In this document: positions 10,771 to 21,016 of the stretch, in pieces
Position numbering within the stretch: position 1 is the first letter of the stretch
Layout: each line of letters starts with the position of its first letter
DNA from: Photobacterium ganghwense
GTDB lineage: Bacteria > Pseudomonadota > Gammaproteobacteria > Enterobacterales > Vibrionaceae
Direction: 5' to 3'
Assembly (NCBI RefSeq): GCF_003025595.1
Contig: NZ_PYMI01000001.1
Location: forward strand, 1,240,001 to 1,304,000
Length of the DNA: 64,000 nt
Position numbers and translations under genes: made by a program
The notes under the pieces: model-generated
Seen by the model: only the letters and a program-made list of their open reading frames with translations
Databases searched by the model: none
Told to the model about the DNA's origin: nothing

Positions 10771-11661
10771 TTATTTAAACAATTTCCTAAAATCTGCCTC
10801 ACAAATACGTTTTACCGCCGGGTGCATGATCATCCGCTCAGCAAAAATTACGTAATACTCTTCTTTTATTTCCCTCACCCGCTTCACTTCGTGAATGTTC
10901 TGATTACCCTCTTCCAGCTCTGCGGCATAAATGGACGGGGCAACAAACATCGATTTCTGGTACAAGCCAAACGCTTTCATCAGCGCCGCATCATCAAACT
11001 CGCCAAGGATATTGGGGGTGATTCCCATGCGATCAAACCAGTGGTGCAGCTTCCGCCCCATCGCGGTACGCCGCCCCGGAATCAGCAATTTGTAATTTTC
11101 GATACAGGCAGGGAAATTCTGGACTTTATCAGTATCAGAGCAGAAGAAACTCATGCTCGATTCGCCCAGCTTTTTACTGTACAGGCCAGGGCTCTGGCTG
11201 GAGTCGACCGGACAATCAGACAAAATCATATCCAGCTTGTGCTGGGACAGCTGCTCAAGCAGCATTTCGTGGGTAGATTCGTAACAGCGCAGGTGGATAC
11301 GCTCGTCTTCCGGCAGGCCCTCCATCAGCACCTTACTGACCAGCCTTTTTGACAAGGCATCTGCCACCCCAACCTCCAGCAGCAGGTTTTCCCGCTGGGT
11401 ATAGTTGACGATATCCAGCATTTCATAGCTGAGGTCGAACATTTTATCCGCGTACTTAAAAACCAGCTGGCCGAGTTCAGTCGGTTCGATATTACGTCCA
11501 ACCCGTTTTGTCAGCTTGCCCTTGAGTCGCTCTTCCAGCGCCCGAATCTGGCCAGTTACTGTTTGAGGGGCGAGAAACAGTGCATCGGCAGCTTTCGTGA
11601 CTGAGCCCTGTTTGCAGACCATCCAGAAGTAATAGAGGTGGTTGTAATTAAGGTGAGACAT
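10771..11661 (-). CDS. nhaR: LysR-family Na+-responsive activator NhaR
   Basis: NhaR senses sodium and activates nhaA; in E. coli it also activates pgaABCD. The protein has the LysR HTH at residues 5-60 ([20 protein letters not shown], then [14 protein letters not shown]). The effector domain contains [18 protein letters not shown] and [14 protein letters not shown], both closely matching E. coli NhaR. I start at 11661 ([12 protein letters not shown]), which aligns with the E. coli start; the ribosome site is weak and a GTG nine codons upstream is an alternative. A terminator upstream (11720-11752) separates it from nhaA, so it probably has its own promoter. Confidence 0.93.
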   Translation of the reverse strand: MSHLNYNHLYYFWMVCKQGSVTKAADALFLAPQTVTGQIRALEERLKGKLTKRVGRNIEPTELGQLVFKYADKMFDLSYEMLDIVNYTQRENLLLEVGVADALSKRLVSKVLMEGLPEDERIHLRCYESTHEMLLEQLSQHKLDMILSDCPVDSSQSPGLYSKKLGESSMSFFCSDTDKVQNFPACIENYKLLIPGRRTAMGRKLHHWFDRMGITPNILGEFDDAALMKAFGLYQKSMFVAPSIYAAELEEGNQNIHEVKRVREIKEEYYVIFAERMIMHPAVKRICEADFRKLFK

Positions 11662-11712
11662 CGTTTGAAACCATGTTGTCCGGCTCACGCACGCTATGTC
11701 GTCAGCCAGAAA

Positions 11713-11752
11713 GAAAAAATCCCAGAAGCCAGCTTACGCTGAGCTTCCGGGA
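11713..11752 (-). terminator. Terminator of the nhaA / small-protein unit
   Basis: On the minus strand TCCCGGAAGC pairs with GCTTCTGGGA (one wobble). An inner CAGC-GTAA-GCTG helix has a GNRA-type loop, and TTTTTT follows. It lies between the small secreted protein and nhaR. Confidence 0.85.
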
Positions 11753-11840
11753 CCTTCAACTCAAAATGTCTCTCGATTCAGGTTAACGTCACTGCTGACA
11801 GGCCATCTTGGGTCGCACAGCCAGTAGCGGTGAGTTAACG

Positions 11841-12110
11841 TCAGAATACTTGTGGTACTGAGGCTGTTTTTTGCTCAGTCTGGGCCATTTTCCGATAACG
11901 CTCTCCAACCCGTTGTTCCAGTGCCCGGGAGCGGAAGCCGTCTTGCGCTTCAGCCATCGAGGCCGTTCGCGCCGTCTTTCCGTCGTTCAAGCCAGCCAGG
12001 TAAGCCTGACACACTTCTGAATTGCTTGCTGCGGTACAGCCCTGATAATCAGGCGCCGAAATCACCGCCGCAGAGAACAGCATAGAAACCAGATACAGAG
12101 AACGTTTCAT
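11841..12110 (-). CDS. Small secreted protein coupled to nhaA
   Basis: I do not recognise this 89-residue protein. It has an N-terminal signal peptide (MKRSLYLVSMLFSAAVISA) with likely cleavage after SA near residue 19. The mature part has two cysteines (GC..SEVC, nine apart) and the segment AYLAGLNDGK, then a charged, probably helical C-terminal half. The two cysteines could form a periplasmic disulfide. Its ribosome site AAGGAGG overlaps the last codons of nhaA and its ATG is two bases after the nhaA stop, so it should be translated with the antiporter. A strong terminator follows. A role near NhaA is inferred only from this coupling. Confidence 0.75.
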   Translation of the reverse strand: MKRSLYLVSMLFSAAVISAPDYQGCTAASNSEVCQAYLAGLNDGKTARTASMAEAQDGFRSRALEQRVGERYRKMAQTEQKTASVPQVF

Positions 12111-12111
12111 C

Positions 12112-13269
12112 TTATACCTCCTTGTTAGGCAAGGCACGGCTTAGCAGGAAGTAACCAATCACTGCAGAGGCCGTAGACCCTATCAGGATCCCCAGTCGAG
12201 AATAGGTACTGAAGTCTTCCGGTGCACCGACAAAGGCCAGTGACGAGATGAAGATCGACATCGTAAAACCGATACCACACAGTACAGAGACCGCAAAAAT
12301 ATGTTTAAAGCCAATGCCTTCCGGCATTTTCGCCCAACCAGCCTTCACTGCCAGGTAGCTTGCGGTGAAAATACCCAGCGGCTTACCAATCAACAGGCCA
12401 AGCGCAATACCCAGCGGCAGCATCGATGTCAGGCCTGCCAGTGAGACACCTTCCAGCGAGATACCTGCGTTTGCGAAGGCAAACAGCGGTAGAATCAGGT
12501 ACGCCACATACGGGTGCAGGGCATGCTCCAGATGCTTCAGCGGTGAATGCTGATCACTGTGGCCTTCTTTCCCAGAGAGCGGGATAGCAAAGCCCAACAC
12601 AACTCCAGCCAGCGTCGCGTGGACACCCGACTTCAGCACACTGACCCAAAGCACCGCACCCACAATCAGATACCAGGACAACTTGGTGACATTTTTCGCG
12701 TTCATGATGAACAGGGCGGCGGTTGATGCAAACGCAACAGCCAAAGCAATGGTCGACAGATCGCTGCTGTAGAACAGTGCGATAATCACGATTACGCCCA
12801 AGTCATCAATGATGGCCAGTGCCAGCAAGAACACTTTCAGTGAAACCGGTACACGGTTACCCAGCAGCGCCATGATGCCCAAGGCAAACGCAATGTCTGT
12901 CGCAGCCGGGATTGCCCAGCCCTGGATCGCCAGAGGGTCGTTCATGTTAAACAGGCTATACACCAGTGCCGGGGCAATCATGCCGCCGACCGCGGCAATC
13001 GCCGGGAATATCGCTTTTTCTTTAGTATTCAGGGCACCTTCAATCAGCTCGCGCTTAACTTCCAGGCCGATCAGCAGGAAAAAGATTGCCATCAGGCCAT
13101 CATTAATCCAGTGAGCGACAGAAAGTCCGGCTACATAGCTATGCAGGGTGTGGTTATACACATCCTGCAGTGGTGAGTTGGCAATGATCATCGCAATCAC
13201 TGCCGCAATAATCAGAATGATTCCGCCAGCGGACTCTAATTTTAAAAATTTACGAATTGCATCGGTCAT
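12112..13269 (-). CDS. nhaA: Na+/H+ antiporter NhaA
   Basis: NhaA expels Na+ or Li+ in exchange for protons and supports salt and alkaline pH tolerance. The 385-residue inner-membrane protein has about 12 hydrophobic segments. The ion-binding Asp-Asp pair is in [18 protein letters not shown]. The conserved [14 protein letters not shown] segment is present near residue 330. It is on the same strand as nhaR with a small secreted-protein gene between. Upstream is a 480-bp AT-rich region shared with divergent nptA. Confidence 0.96.
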   Translation of the reverse strand: MTDAIRKFLKLESAGGIILIIAAVIAMIIANSPLQDVYNHTLHSYVAGLSVAHWINDGLMAIFFLLIGLEVKRELIEGALNTKEKAIFPAIAAVGGMIAPALVYSLFNMNDPLAIQGWAIPAATDIAFALGIMALLGNRVPVSLKVFLLALAIIDDLGVIVIIALFYSSDLSTIALAVAFASTAALFIMNAKNVTKLSWYLIVGAVLWVSVLKSGVHATLAGVVLGFAIPLSGKEGHSDQHSPLKHLEHALHPYVAYLILPLFAFANAGISLEGVSLAGLTSMLPLGIALGLLIGKPLGIFTASYLAVKAGWAKMPEGIGFKHIFAVSVLCGIGFTMSIFISSLAFVGAPEDFSTYSRLGILIGSTASAVIGYFLLSRALPNKEV

Positions 13270-13749
13270 CGACCGGAACTCCTTTCCATGAAACGAATGT
13301 CACAATAAAAAAGTAAAATTAGTTTAGTCGTCACACCGCCAAACTGTTAAGTCGTTTGTTTAGAAGTAAACACTCGGGAAAACCGATGATTTAAACCTTA
13401 TAGAAAGTAATATCCGCACTATTGCAATTTTGACTCAAAAGCCGATACACAACGCGCCAGATTTGTTAAAACTCACTCGAAAAAACCAAATTATTCTCAA
13501 AAAACAGTAAAATCATGGTCTAATTCACAAATTCATCAGAGCCCAACAAACCAGTTAAAAATCAGTAAGTAACAGACAAAGTAAAGAATTAATGACAACC
13601 AGAACCAGAGTTTATTGCTCATAAAATAACCACAAAATGACTTTATGACAGGCAGTGTCATATTTCTGAAATATAACCCCTCTACCATCGCCGACAGATT
13701 TCAACGAAATGACACTCAAACGACATATTCCTGTCACGGAGAAATGATT
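13270..13749. other. AT-rich divergent region between nhaA and nptA
   Basis: The region should hold both promoters. The plus strand is A+C-rich, with few G, between about 13440 and 13620. CTTTATGACAG at 13641-13651 is the reverse of one half of a Pho-box-type CTGTCATAAAG sequence, but a full Pho box is not visible. No further gene is supported. Confidence 0.4.
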
Positions 13750-14895
13750 ATGACTACCCAAGCCACTACTGCTGAACAACCAATAAGCAGCTCTATGCGC
13801 TTGGTCCGCTGGGCAAACCTGGCGTTCATGCTGTATGTCCTGCTTGTCGCCGTTTCAACGGTAAGCAGCGGCTTCAAACTGTCTGTCGGTGAACAAGCTA
13901 AAACGCTTTTTGAATTTGCCTCTCATCCGATTGCCGGTTTGATGATTGGTCTGGTCGCGACATCGCTGATCCAGTCCTCCAGTACGGTAACGTCGATCAT
14001 CGTCGGTCTGGTAGCCGGCGGCCTGCCGGTGGAAACAGCGATTCCAATGGTGATGGGTGCCAACATCGGTACCACTCTGACCAATACGCTGGTCAGCCTG
14101 GGTCACGCACGCTGTAAAGAAGAATTCCGCCGCGCCTTTGCCAGTGCCACTGTTCACGACTTCTTTAATCTGCTGGCGGTCTTTATCTTCCTGCCGCTCG
14201 AAATGATGTTTGGCCTGTTAGACAAAGTCTCTTCTTGGCTGGTATCCCCGATGCTGGATGCGGGCAACATGAGCATGAATGGCATGAACTTCATGAAAGT
14301 GGTGACCAAGCCGGGCGTCGAGCTGATCAAAGCCCCACTGGAAGGCATGGGCTCGATGGGTGGTGTGTTCATGATCTTAGTCGGTATCGGTCTGATCTTC
14401 GTGTCAATCACCGCGATGGGTAAACTGATGCGCAGCCTGATGGTTGGCCGTGCTCGCGACATCCTGAAAAGCGCAATTGGTCGCGGCCCTATGCATGGTA
14501 TTGCATCAGGAACCCTGGTTACCGTTCTGGTTCAGTCGTCTTCAACCACGACCAGTCTGATGGTACCGCTGGTTGGTACCGGCGTGCTGAAAGTGCGTGA
14601 CGTCTACCCGTTTACACTGGGTGCGAACATTGGTACCTGTATTACCGCCCTGCTGGCCGCTACAGCCGTCACCGGTGAGTTCGCAGTATTCGCGTTGCAA
14701 ATCGCGCTGGTTCACCTGTCATTCAACGTGCTGGCCACTCTGCTGATTTACGGTGTACCGTTCCTGCGTGAATTGCCACTGAAAGGCGCTTTCTTCCTGG
14801 GTGACCTGGGTACGAAAAGCAAAGCAGCGGTTGCAGCCTACATCGGCCTGGTATTTATTGCCCTGCCAAGCTCAATCCTGGCACTGACAGCCTAA
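13750..14895 (+). CDS. nptA: Na+-dependent phosphate cotransporter
   Basis: NptA-type proteins import inorganic phosphate with sodium and are known from V. cholerae at the same chromosomal position, next to nhaR/hlyU. The protein has the internal duplication of the NaPi-II family, each half carrying a QSSS motif (LIQSSSTVTSIIVGL near residue 75 and LVQSSSTTTSLMVPL near 260). Eight or so membrane segments are visible. I start at 13750 (MTTQATT), eight bases after GGAG, giving 381 residues; an ATG two codons earlier is too close to the ribosome site. A bidirectional terminator separates it from thyA. Confidence 0.93.
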   Translation: MTTQATTAEQPISSSMRLVRWANLAFMLYVLLVAVSTVSSGFKLSVGEQAKTLFEFASHPIAGLMIGLVATSLIQSSSTVTSIIVGLVAGGLPVETAIPMVMGANIGTTLTNTLVSLGHARCKEEFRRAFASATVHDFFNLLAVFIFLPLEMMFGLLDKVSSWLVSPMLDAGNMSMNGMNFMKVVTKPGVELIKAPLEGMGSMGGVFMILVGIGLIFVSITAMGKLMRSLMVGRARDILKSAIGRGPMHGIASGTLVTVLVQSSSTTTSLMVPLVGTGVLKVRDVYPFTLGANIGTCITALLAATAVTGEFAVFALQIALVHLSFNVLATLLIYGVPFLRELPLKGAFFLGDLGTKSKAAVAAYIGLVFIALPSSILALTA

Positions 14896-14926
14896 GTAAG
14901 CGACAACAGGCTGAAAAACCAAATAC

Positions 14927-14960
14927 AAAAAGCCCCGCAGCACTGCTGCGGGGCTTTTTC
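14927..14960. terminator. Bidirectional terminator between nptA and thyA
   Basis: AGCCCCGCAG-CACTG-CTGCGGGGCT, 10-bp perfect stem at 14931-14955, with A-run before and T-run after, serving both convergent genes. Confidence 0.93.
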
Positions 14961-15017
14961 TTTTCTGTCGGAAACGGTGCCGGTACATTTCCCTGGCACT
15001 CGCCCAATAGCGAAAGC

Positions 15018-15869
15018 TTAAACCGAAAACGGATACTTAATCGGATCGTGGTGCTGATAGCCAACCACCTCAAAGTCATCCATGGTGACCCAGGTCTCCA
15101 AGTCTTCCAGCGATTTAATGTCCGGGTTGATAATCAGCTGTGGTGATGGGAACGGCTCACGTTTAAGCTGTACATCGCGCATCAGTTCCAGCTGGTCTTC
15201 GTAAATGTGTGCATTCACAATCTTGTGGTAAGCCTGACCAGCTTTGTGCCCGGTAATCTGCGCCACCAGTGCCAGCAGTGTGTAAACCTGAATCTGGTTG
15301 AAGTTCAGGCCCAGAGGGACATCACATGAACGCTGGTAACTGGTCAGGTACAACGTATCACCCAGCAGTGAGAAAGTATGAGTGTGCATACAAGGACGCA
15401 GACAGCCCATGTCGAATTCTCCCGGGTTGTAAAACGTCAGAATTTCGCCCCGGTCATCAATCCCCTGGCTGAGGTCGTCAACAATTTTGCGCAGCTGATC
15501 GATGGTGGTGCCGTCTGGTTTACGCCAGCTTCGCCCCTGAACCCCGTAGACGCGGCCCATGTCATCTTCGCCTTTACGGTGCGGATTGTTCAACCAGGCT
15601 GCGTTGTCATTGGCGTTCATGTCCCAGGTTTTCGTGCCCAACGCACGAAAATCGGCGGCGTTGTCATAGCCGCGAATATAACCCAGCAGCTCGGCAATCG
15701 CGGCTTTCCAGAAGCTTTTACGGGTGGTGATCAGCGGAAACTGGTTGTTGGCTACATCGTAGGTTAAATCGGCGTTGATCACCGTACGGCAACGCTTGCC
15801 CGTGCGCTGGTTTTCGACCCACACCCCTTCGTCAACTATGCGCTGACACAATTCTAAATACTGCTTCAT
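15018..15869 (-). CDS. thyA: Thymidylate synthase
   Basis: ThyA methylates dUMP to dTMP using methylene-tetrahydrofolate. The 283-residue length is that of the Vibrio-type enzyme, slightly longer than the 264-residue E. coli form. The catalytic cysteine is Cys160 in [10 protein letters not shown]. Other signatures are [14 protein letters not shown] (phosphate binding) and the C-terminal [11 protein letters not shown]. It follows lgt on the same strand as in E. coli, but a hairpin with T-run (15955-15984) lies between them. Confidence 0.97.
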   Translation of the reverse strand: MKQYLELCQRIVDEGVWVENQRTGKRCRTVINADLTYDVANNQFPLITTRKSFWKAAIAELLGYIRGYDNAADFRALGTKTWDMNANDNAAWLNNPHRKGEDDMGRVYGVQGRSWRKPDGTTIDQLRKIVDDLSQGIDDRGEILTFYNPGEFDMGCLRPCMHTHTFSLLGDTLYLTSYQRSCDVPLGLNFNQIQVYTLLALVAQITGHKAGQAYHKIVNAHIYEDQLELMRDVQLKREPFPSPQLIINPDIKSLEDLETWVTMDDFEVVGYQHHDPIKYPFSV

Positions 15870-15954
15870 TCCGCTGATCCAAACTTACAAAAAATTAGGG
15901 GCAATTCTACCGAAAAATGGCCAATTCAGCGACCGGGAATCGCACCGCCCGGAG

Positions 15955-15984
15955 ACAAAAAAGGCAGCCTTCTCAAGCTGCCTT
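15955..15984 (-). terminator. Terminator downstream of lgt
   Basis: AAGGCAGC / GCTGCCTT stem with an eight-base loop (15961-15984), followed by six T on the minus strand. Confidence 0.85.
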
Positions 15985-16004
15985 TGGGGTACATAGCTGA
16001 CAGT

Positions 16005-16814
16005 TTATGCGGTCTTGCTTTTCGGCTGGCATTTGTATGCCCACAGCATCATCAGTGCACCGGCAATCACCATCGGCAAAGACAGGATCTGCCCCATACT
16101 GATCCAGCCGCCAAACAAGCCAAGATGGGCATCCGGTTCACGGAAGTACTCAACGATAAACCGGAAGCTACCGTAACCAAACAGGAACAGGCCAGATACC
16201 GCACCTGCCGGACGCGGTTTACGGATAAACACGTTCAGGATGAGCAGCAGTACAACCCCTTCCAGGAAAAATTCATACAACTGAGACGGATGACGCGGTA
16301 GCGGCCCGCCAGTCGGGAACACCATGCCCCATGGCATATCTGTCGGGCGTCCCCACAATTCGCCATTGATGAAATTCCCTAGTCGGCCAACCCCCAGCCC
16401 AAACGGCACCAGTGGCGCAATAAAGTCAGCCACATTAAAGAAGGTACGGTTGTGTCGGTAGGCGTACCAGCACATCGCCGTAATCACACCCAACAGACCA
16501 CCGTGGAACGACATCCCGCCGGTCCATACCTTAAACAGGTACAGCGGGTTATCGAGGAACATGTCAAAGTTGTAAAACAGCACGTAGCCTATACGGCCAC
16601 CCAGCACAACACCAAGGAAGCCGGCGAACAGCAGATCGCTGACCTGCTCACGTGTCCAGCCACTGCCCGGCTTGTCTGCCCGACGGTTTGCCAGCCACAT
16701 TGCAAAGACAAACCCCAGTAAGTACATCAGCCCATACCAGCGTATGGCCAACGGCCCGATTTCAATCAATACCGGGTCTATATTCGGAAACGTCAAATAA
16801 CCTTGGCTCATCAA
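16005..16814 (-). CDS. lgt: Phosphatidylglycerol-prolipoprotein diacylglyceryl transferase
   Basis: Lgt adds the diacylglycerol group to the lipobox cysteine of prolipoproteins at the inner membrane, before LspA acts. The 269-residue protein has seven hydrophobic segments. The Lgt signature [19 protein letters not shown] is present around residue 140, and FHGGLLG near residue 104 carries the conserved histidine. It lies 36 bases after the TauE/SafE gene in the rppH-ptsP-lgt-thyA order. Confidence 0.96.
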   Translation of the reverse strand: MMSQGYLTFPNIDPVLIEIGPLAIRWYGLMYLLGFVFAMWLANRRADKPGSGWTREQVSDLLFAGFLGVVLGGRIGYVLFYNFDMFLDNPLYLFKVWTGGMSFHGGLLGVITAMCWYAYRHNRTFFNVADFIAPLVPFGLGVGRLGNFINGELWGRPTDMPWGMVFPTGGPLPRHPSQLYEFFLEGVVLLLILNVFIRKPRPAGAVSGLFLFGYGSFRFIVEYFREPDAHLGLFGGWISMGQILSLPMVIAGALMMLWAYKCQPKSKTA

Positions 16815-16850
16815 ATCATTCTCAACATATACATAAGTTTGCCAGCTATC

Positions 16851-17693
16851 TTAGCCCGTAAACATTTTCACACTGACAAATAACAGAAAAATTGCAAAGA
16901 TTTTTTTTAGTACCGGGGTCGGTAAACGGCTGACCCAGGCGGCACCAAAACGGGTGGTATACATGGAAGTTAGCACAATCCCCAGCAAGGCGGGCAGATA
17001 CACATAGCCGATACTGAACAGCGGCAGATTCTGATCCCCCACCCCGGCAGCAATGAAACCGGCCATCCCGGCAATCGCGATCAGGGCACCGGAAAAAGAG
17101 GCGCAGCCAATGGCGCGGCGCATTTCAACACCGTGCCAGCTCAGATACGGCACCGTCAATGACCCGCCTCCGATCCCAGCCAGGCTGGATACCACACCGA
17201 TCAGCCCACCCGAGCCAAACAGACGCACTCCGCCCGGCAGCGGGCGCTGTGACGAGAACCGCATCGACGCCAGCATTTGCAGCCCAAGCAACAATACAAT
17301 CACAGCAAAAATTTTCGGTAGCATATGGGACGGAACCATTTCAGCCACCACGCTGCCCCCCAGTCCCCCGAGAATCACGCCGGGCGCCAGACTGCGCACA
17401 ATGGAAACATCGATGTTGCCGAGGCGAAAGTGGTTTCGCGCCGAAGCGCCGGATGTCAGCACAATACTTGCCAACGAGGTCGCCAGCGCAATATGCATCA
17501 CCAGGGTTGGTTCAATGCCAGCCAGCGGCAACAACCACACCAGTGCCGGAACCACAACCAGCCCTCCGCCAATCCCCAGTAACCCGGCCAGTACCCCGAC
17601 AACGGCACCCAGGCCCAGACACACAGCAAACAGCCAGATTTCATTGCTGTAAGCAGCAAACAGGCTCAACGGCCCCGCAAAATTTTCAGTCAT
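16851..17693 (-). CDS. TauE/SafE-family membrane exporter
   Basis: This belongs to the sulfite exporter TauE/SafE family (COG0730), a group of eight-helix permeases for small anions; the true substrate cannot be read from the sequence. The duplicated glycine-rich signatures GLLGIGGGLVVVPAL (about residue 38) and LAGIGGGSLTVPYL (about residue 170) are clear. It starts five bases after the ptsP stop and precedes lgt. It is inserted between ptsP and lgt, which are adjacent in E. coli. Confidence 0.88.
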   Translation of the reverse strand: MTENFAGPLSLFAAYSNEIWLFAVCLGLGAVVGVLAGLLGIGGGLVVVPALVWLLPLAGIEPTLVMHIALATSLASIVLTSGASARNHFRLGNIDVSIVRSLAPGVILGGLGGSVVAEMVPSHMLPKIFAVIVLLLGLQMLASMRFSSQRPLPGGVRLFGSGGLIGVVSSLAGIGGGSLTVPYLSWHGVEMRRAIGCASFSGALIAIAGMAGFIAAGVGDQNLPLFSIGYVYLPALLGIVLTSMYTTRFGAAWVSRLPTPVLKKIFAIFLLFVSVKMFTG

Positions 17694-17698
17694 TTTCT

Positions 17699-19954
17699 CT
17701 ATTTACCAGCCCGGATAAACCCACCCAGGCCATGTCCATCAACAAATTCAGTGGTTTTGGCACGAACATCCGCCGCGACAGTTGCCTTCAGCGCATAATC
17801 GGCCAACTGCTCCATCTCCGTGACCGGTATATGGCGCAGAATATATTTTATTTTGGCGACGTTTCGGGTATTCATACTCAAAGAGCGATACCCCATCCCT
17901 ACCAGCAGCAGCGCACCAATCGGATCCCCCGCCAGTTCACCGCACACACTCACCGGCAGCTGATACTGACGGCTGGTTTCAACAATGTGCTTGAGCGCGT
18001 GCAGTACTGCAGGGTGCAACGCATCATAGACACCGGCAACCCTGGCGTTGTTCCGGTCCACGGCCAGCAAATACTGGGTCAGGTCATTGCTGCCGACGGA
18101 TATGAAGTCCACCCGATCTTTGAGTACCGGCAGCTGATAGAGGATGGAAGGCACTTCAATCATGATCCCGATGCGCGGGCGGCGCAGGCGGTAGCCCTGC
18201 TCCAGCGCAATGCTGGCCACCTCGGTATACGCACGTTCAATCAGTCGCAGCGATTCATCCAGCTCCGCAATGCCAGAAATCATCGGCAGCAGGATATCCA
18301 TGTTGTCGAACCCAATACTGGCCCGCAGCATCGCCCTGACCTGCATCAGGAAAATTTCCGGATGATCGAGCGTAAAACGGATCCCGCGCCAGCCAAGGAA
18401 AGGATTATCTTCTTCAATCGTGAGGTAGGGCAACGGTTTATCCCCACCAATATCCAGCGTACGCATAACAACCGGTTTGTCACGGTAGGTGGAAAGTATC
18501 GAACGGTATTGCTGGGTTTGCTCTTCCTCAGAAGGGAAGCTGCGCTGCATCAGGAACGGCACTTCGGTCCGGTACAGCCCAACGCCGTCCACGCCACGAT
18601 TTACTGCAATGCTGGTATCGGCACTGAGCCCGGCGTTCAGGTAGACGTGAATACGCTCTCCGTCCTGCGTTTTCGCCGGCTTCCCTAAATCGCCTTCGAC
18701 GACTTTGGCCAGCTCATTCTCTTCCCGCAGCAGACGGGTGTATTCTGCCAATACATGCCGATTGGGGTTGACCAGCAGATCACCACGGTACCCATCGACA
18801 ATAACCCGGCAGTTGTGAATTTTTTCCGGTACAAAGTCCACCCCCATAATCGCGGGGATACCCAGTGCCCGCGACAGAATAGCCGCGTGCGAGTTGGCAG
18901 CCCCTTCCTGTGACACCACCGCCGCCAGTTTATCGCGCGGCACACTGGCCAGCATGCCGGCAGTCAGCTCCCGGGTCAGCAGGACGATCGGCTCATCCCA
19001 TTCAATGTCTGCCACTTCGTCGTTGTGAAGGAAGAACAGCAACCGCTGGCCCAGCTCGCGAATATCCCGCGCCCGCTCTTTAAGATAGCTGTCTTTCATA
19101 TTGGCAAAGCGCGCGGAATAAATTTCAACGACCTGACGAATGGCCCACTCAGCCAGATCGCCTCCCGCCACCTTACTGAACAGATCTTTGCGCAGCATCG
19201 GGTCGTTGAGCAAGTGACTGAACAGATCAAATATTGCCAGCGTTTCTTTGTGCAGCTCGCTGTCAAAGCGCTTACGAAGCCGACGGAACTCCGCACTGGC
19301 CATTTCAATGGCAATGCTTAACCGCTCTTGCTCGGCTTCTGAATCCAGGCAGGATGCCGGAGCGATCGCTTCCAGACGGGGTTGATTATCATCCCACCAG
19401 GCGCGGGCAATCGCCACACCGGTTGATGCCGCAGAGCCCATCAGGTGTAAGCCGTCATGCTGATCCGGCCACATGCCCTGAGCTTTGGCATGGGCAAGGA
19501 TCATCGCCAGCTGGGCAGCCAGCGTAACCATGAAAGATTCTTCGCTTTCGTCAAATTCGCGCTGATCGCGCTGCTGAATAACCAGCACGCCCAGTACCTG
19601 GCGCTGGTGAATGATCGGGGTACCGAAAAAAGAGCCGAAGACTTCTTCCCCGGTGCCCGGGATGTGCTTGAAATGAGGATGATGCTGAGCATCAGCAACG
19701 TTGATGGGTTCGGCGCGTTCCGCCACCAGCCCCACCAACCCTTCACCAAAGGCTAAGCCGACATGGCGGTGCGGTTTAGTCAGCCCCTGCGTTGCCATCA
19801 GGGTGTAGCGTCTGCGTCGGTTGTCGACAATGTACACAGAGCAGCACTCCGTTTTCATTGCCTTGCACGTGCTGACCACCAACTGATCCAGCGCATCAAG
19901 CAGACTTGGTGCACTTGCTACTTTTTCAACAATTTCTCTCAGTTGTGTCAGCAT
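17699..19954 (-). CDS. ptsP: Nitrogen-PTS phosphotransferase EI-Ntr
   Basis: PtsP is the PEP-dependent first enzyme of the nitrogen PTS, which passes phosphate to NPr and PtsN and has a regulatory role. The 751-residue protein has an N-terminal GAF domain (residues 1-160) that in E. coli senses glutamine and 2-oxoglutarate. The EI part follows: the phosphohistidine domain with EGAANSHAAILSRALGIPAI, then the PEP-binding barrel with GVGLYRTEVPFL and the C-terminal VCGELAGDP. It begins 26 bases after the rppH stop, the same order as in E. coli. Confidence 0.96.
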   Translation of the reverse strand: MLTQLREIVEKVASAPSLLDALDQLVVSTCKAMKTECCSVYIVDNRRRRYTLMATQGLTKPHRHVGLAFGEGLVGLVAERAEPINVADAQHHPHFKHIPGTGEEVFGSFFGTPIIHQRQVLGVLVIQQRDQREFDESEESFMVTLAAQLAMILAHAKAQGMWPDQHDGLHLMGSAASTGVAIARAWWDDNQPRLEAIAPASCLDSEAEQERLSIAIEMASAEFRRLRKRFDSELHKETLAIFDLFSHLLNDPMLRKDLFSKVAGGDLAEWAIRQVVEIYSARFANMKDSYLKERARDIRELGQRLLFFLHNDEVADIEWDEPIVLLTRELTAGMLASVPRDKLAAVVSQEGAANSHAAILSRALGIPAIMGVDFVPEKIHNCRVIVDGYRGDLLVNPNRHVLAEYTRLLREENELAKVVEGDLGKPAKTQDGERIHVYLNAGLSADTSIAVNRGVDGVGLYRTEVPFLMQRSFPSEEEQTQQYRSILSTYRDKPVVMRTLDIGGDKPLPYLTIEEDNPFLGWRGIRFTLDHPEIFLMQVRAMLRASIGFDNMDILLPMISGIAELDESLRLIERAYTEVASIALEQGYRLRRPRIGIMIEVPSILYQLPVLKDRVDFISVGSNDLTQYLLAVDRNNARVAGVYDALHPAVLHALKHIVETSRQYQLPVSVCGELAGDPIGALLLVGMGYRSLSMNTRNVAKIKYILRHIPVTEMEQLADYALKATVAADVRAKTTEFVDGHGLGGFIRAGK

Positions 19955-19980
19955 CTCCCGCCTGCTCCACTTCGTTTGGA

Positions 19981-20499
19981 TCAGCTCCGTTTAACCCGGC
20001 GCTTCCTGCGTTCCTTGCGCTCCTTAAACGGCATGGCCATTGCCGCAAATTCTTTCAGCGCCCGCCGGTAGACATCCCGCTTAAAGGACACAACCTGACG
20101 CACCGGGTACCAGTAGCTGACCCAACGCCAACCATCAAACTCCGGTGTGCTGCCACGCTGCATGTTCACCTTTGACTCATCACATTCTAGGCTAAGCAAA
20201 AACCATTTCTGCTTCTGCCCGATACAAACAGGCTTAGAATCCCAGCGTACCAAACGCTTCGGCAGTTTGTAGCGCAGCCAGTGACGGCTGGTTGCAATAA
20301 TCCGAACATCTTTCTTGGTAAGCCCCACTTCCTCATACAGTTCCCGGTACATGGCTTGTTCGGGGGTTTCTCCCTCATCAATGCCTCCCTGGGGAAACTG
20401 CCAGGAATGTTGTCCATATCGTCGAGCCCAGAATACTTGGCCATGGCTATTGCAGATCACGATTCCCACATTCGGGCGGTATCCATCGCCATCAATCAC
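19981..20499 (-). CDS. rppH: RNA pyrophosphohydrolase
   Basis: RppH removes pyrophosphate from mRNA 5-prime ends and so triggers RNase E-dependent decay. The 172-residue Nudix protein has the Nudix box [23 protein letters not shown]-type motif at about residues 38-60, with the REXXEE core intact. A basic C-terminal tail ([14 protein letters not shown]) may bind RNA. The start is a GTG at 20499, seven bases after GAGG. It heads the rppH-ptsP unit; upstream lies a 757-bp gap to divergent mutH. Confidence 0.96.
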   Translation of the reverse strand: MIDGDGYRPNVGIVICNSHGQVFWARRYGQHSWQFPQGGIDEGETPEQAMYRELYEEVGLTKKDVRIIATSRHWLRYKLPKRLVRWDSKPVCIGQKQKWFLLSLECDESKVNMQRGSTPEFDGWRWVSYWYPVRQVVSFKRDVYRRALKEFAAMAMPFKERKERRKRRVKRS

Positions 20500-20609
20500 T
20501 GGACGACCTCAAGTATAAATCTCTATTAACAGTGATTTTTTCACAGACAATGCTGGGGGTAAACAAACATTCTTATTTATCATTCTATTTTCTTACTGAA
20601 GCCTCACTT

Positions 20610-21016
20610 TCTGGATAACTTTTCAGCTCCGCTGGTTTTATAAACAGAGCAATGAGACCTAGGCCACATTTATACACGTTTTCTGTGGATAGATTTGTGA
20701 AGAAGCCGTAAATCCCGCTGTTTTATCCTTAAAACCCCCACGAAAACCGCCATACCCCAAGATCGAAAAAATCAAAAAATAAACTACAAAACAATAACTA
20801 ACAAAACAAAACCCCATAAACCCTGAATTCATAGCAAATGCCATAACTTAAAAAACCGGGATCGGTTAAAGATCCACCACCCTTGACGTTATCCACATCA
20901 AAAATCATCAACCGCTCAATAATGACGCAACCAAGCGCGCAAAATAACAACACACCCCTGTATAAATCCTCAGTTTCTAGGCTGAATGAAATGCATACCT
21001 CCCCACCTGTGGATAA
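20610..21016. promoter_or_regulatory. Cluster of DnaA-box sequences between rppH and mutH
   Basis: Two perfect DnaA boxes are present: TTATCCACA at 20889-20897 and TGTGGATAA at 21008-21016. Two more differ by one base: TGTGGATAG at 20684-20692 and TCTGGATAA at 20610-20618. An inverted GGATC-N7-GATCC lies just before the first perfect box, near 20860. The gap 20500-21256 is AT-rich and A+C-skewed between about 20700 and 20860 and contains no gene I trust. Spacing does not match the DARS core arrangement. Function (regulation of mutH/rppH or DnaA titration) is open. Confidence 0.55.

Noticed and set aside
13641-13651. Pho box before nptA
   Set aside because: Only one half-site (CTTTATGACAG) is present; the second half at 11-bp spacing is missing.
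20659-20844. Minus-strand frame of 61 codons between rppH and mutH, hydrophobic and aromatic-rich
   Set aside because: Same kind of composition artefact in a G+T-rich strand, and no Shine-Dalgarno sequence.
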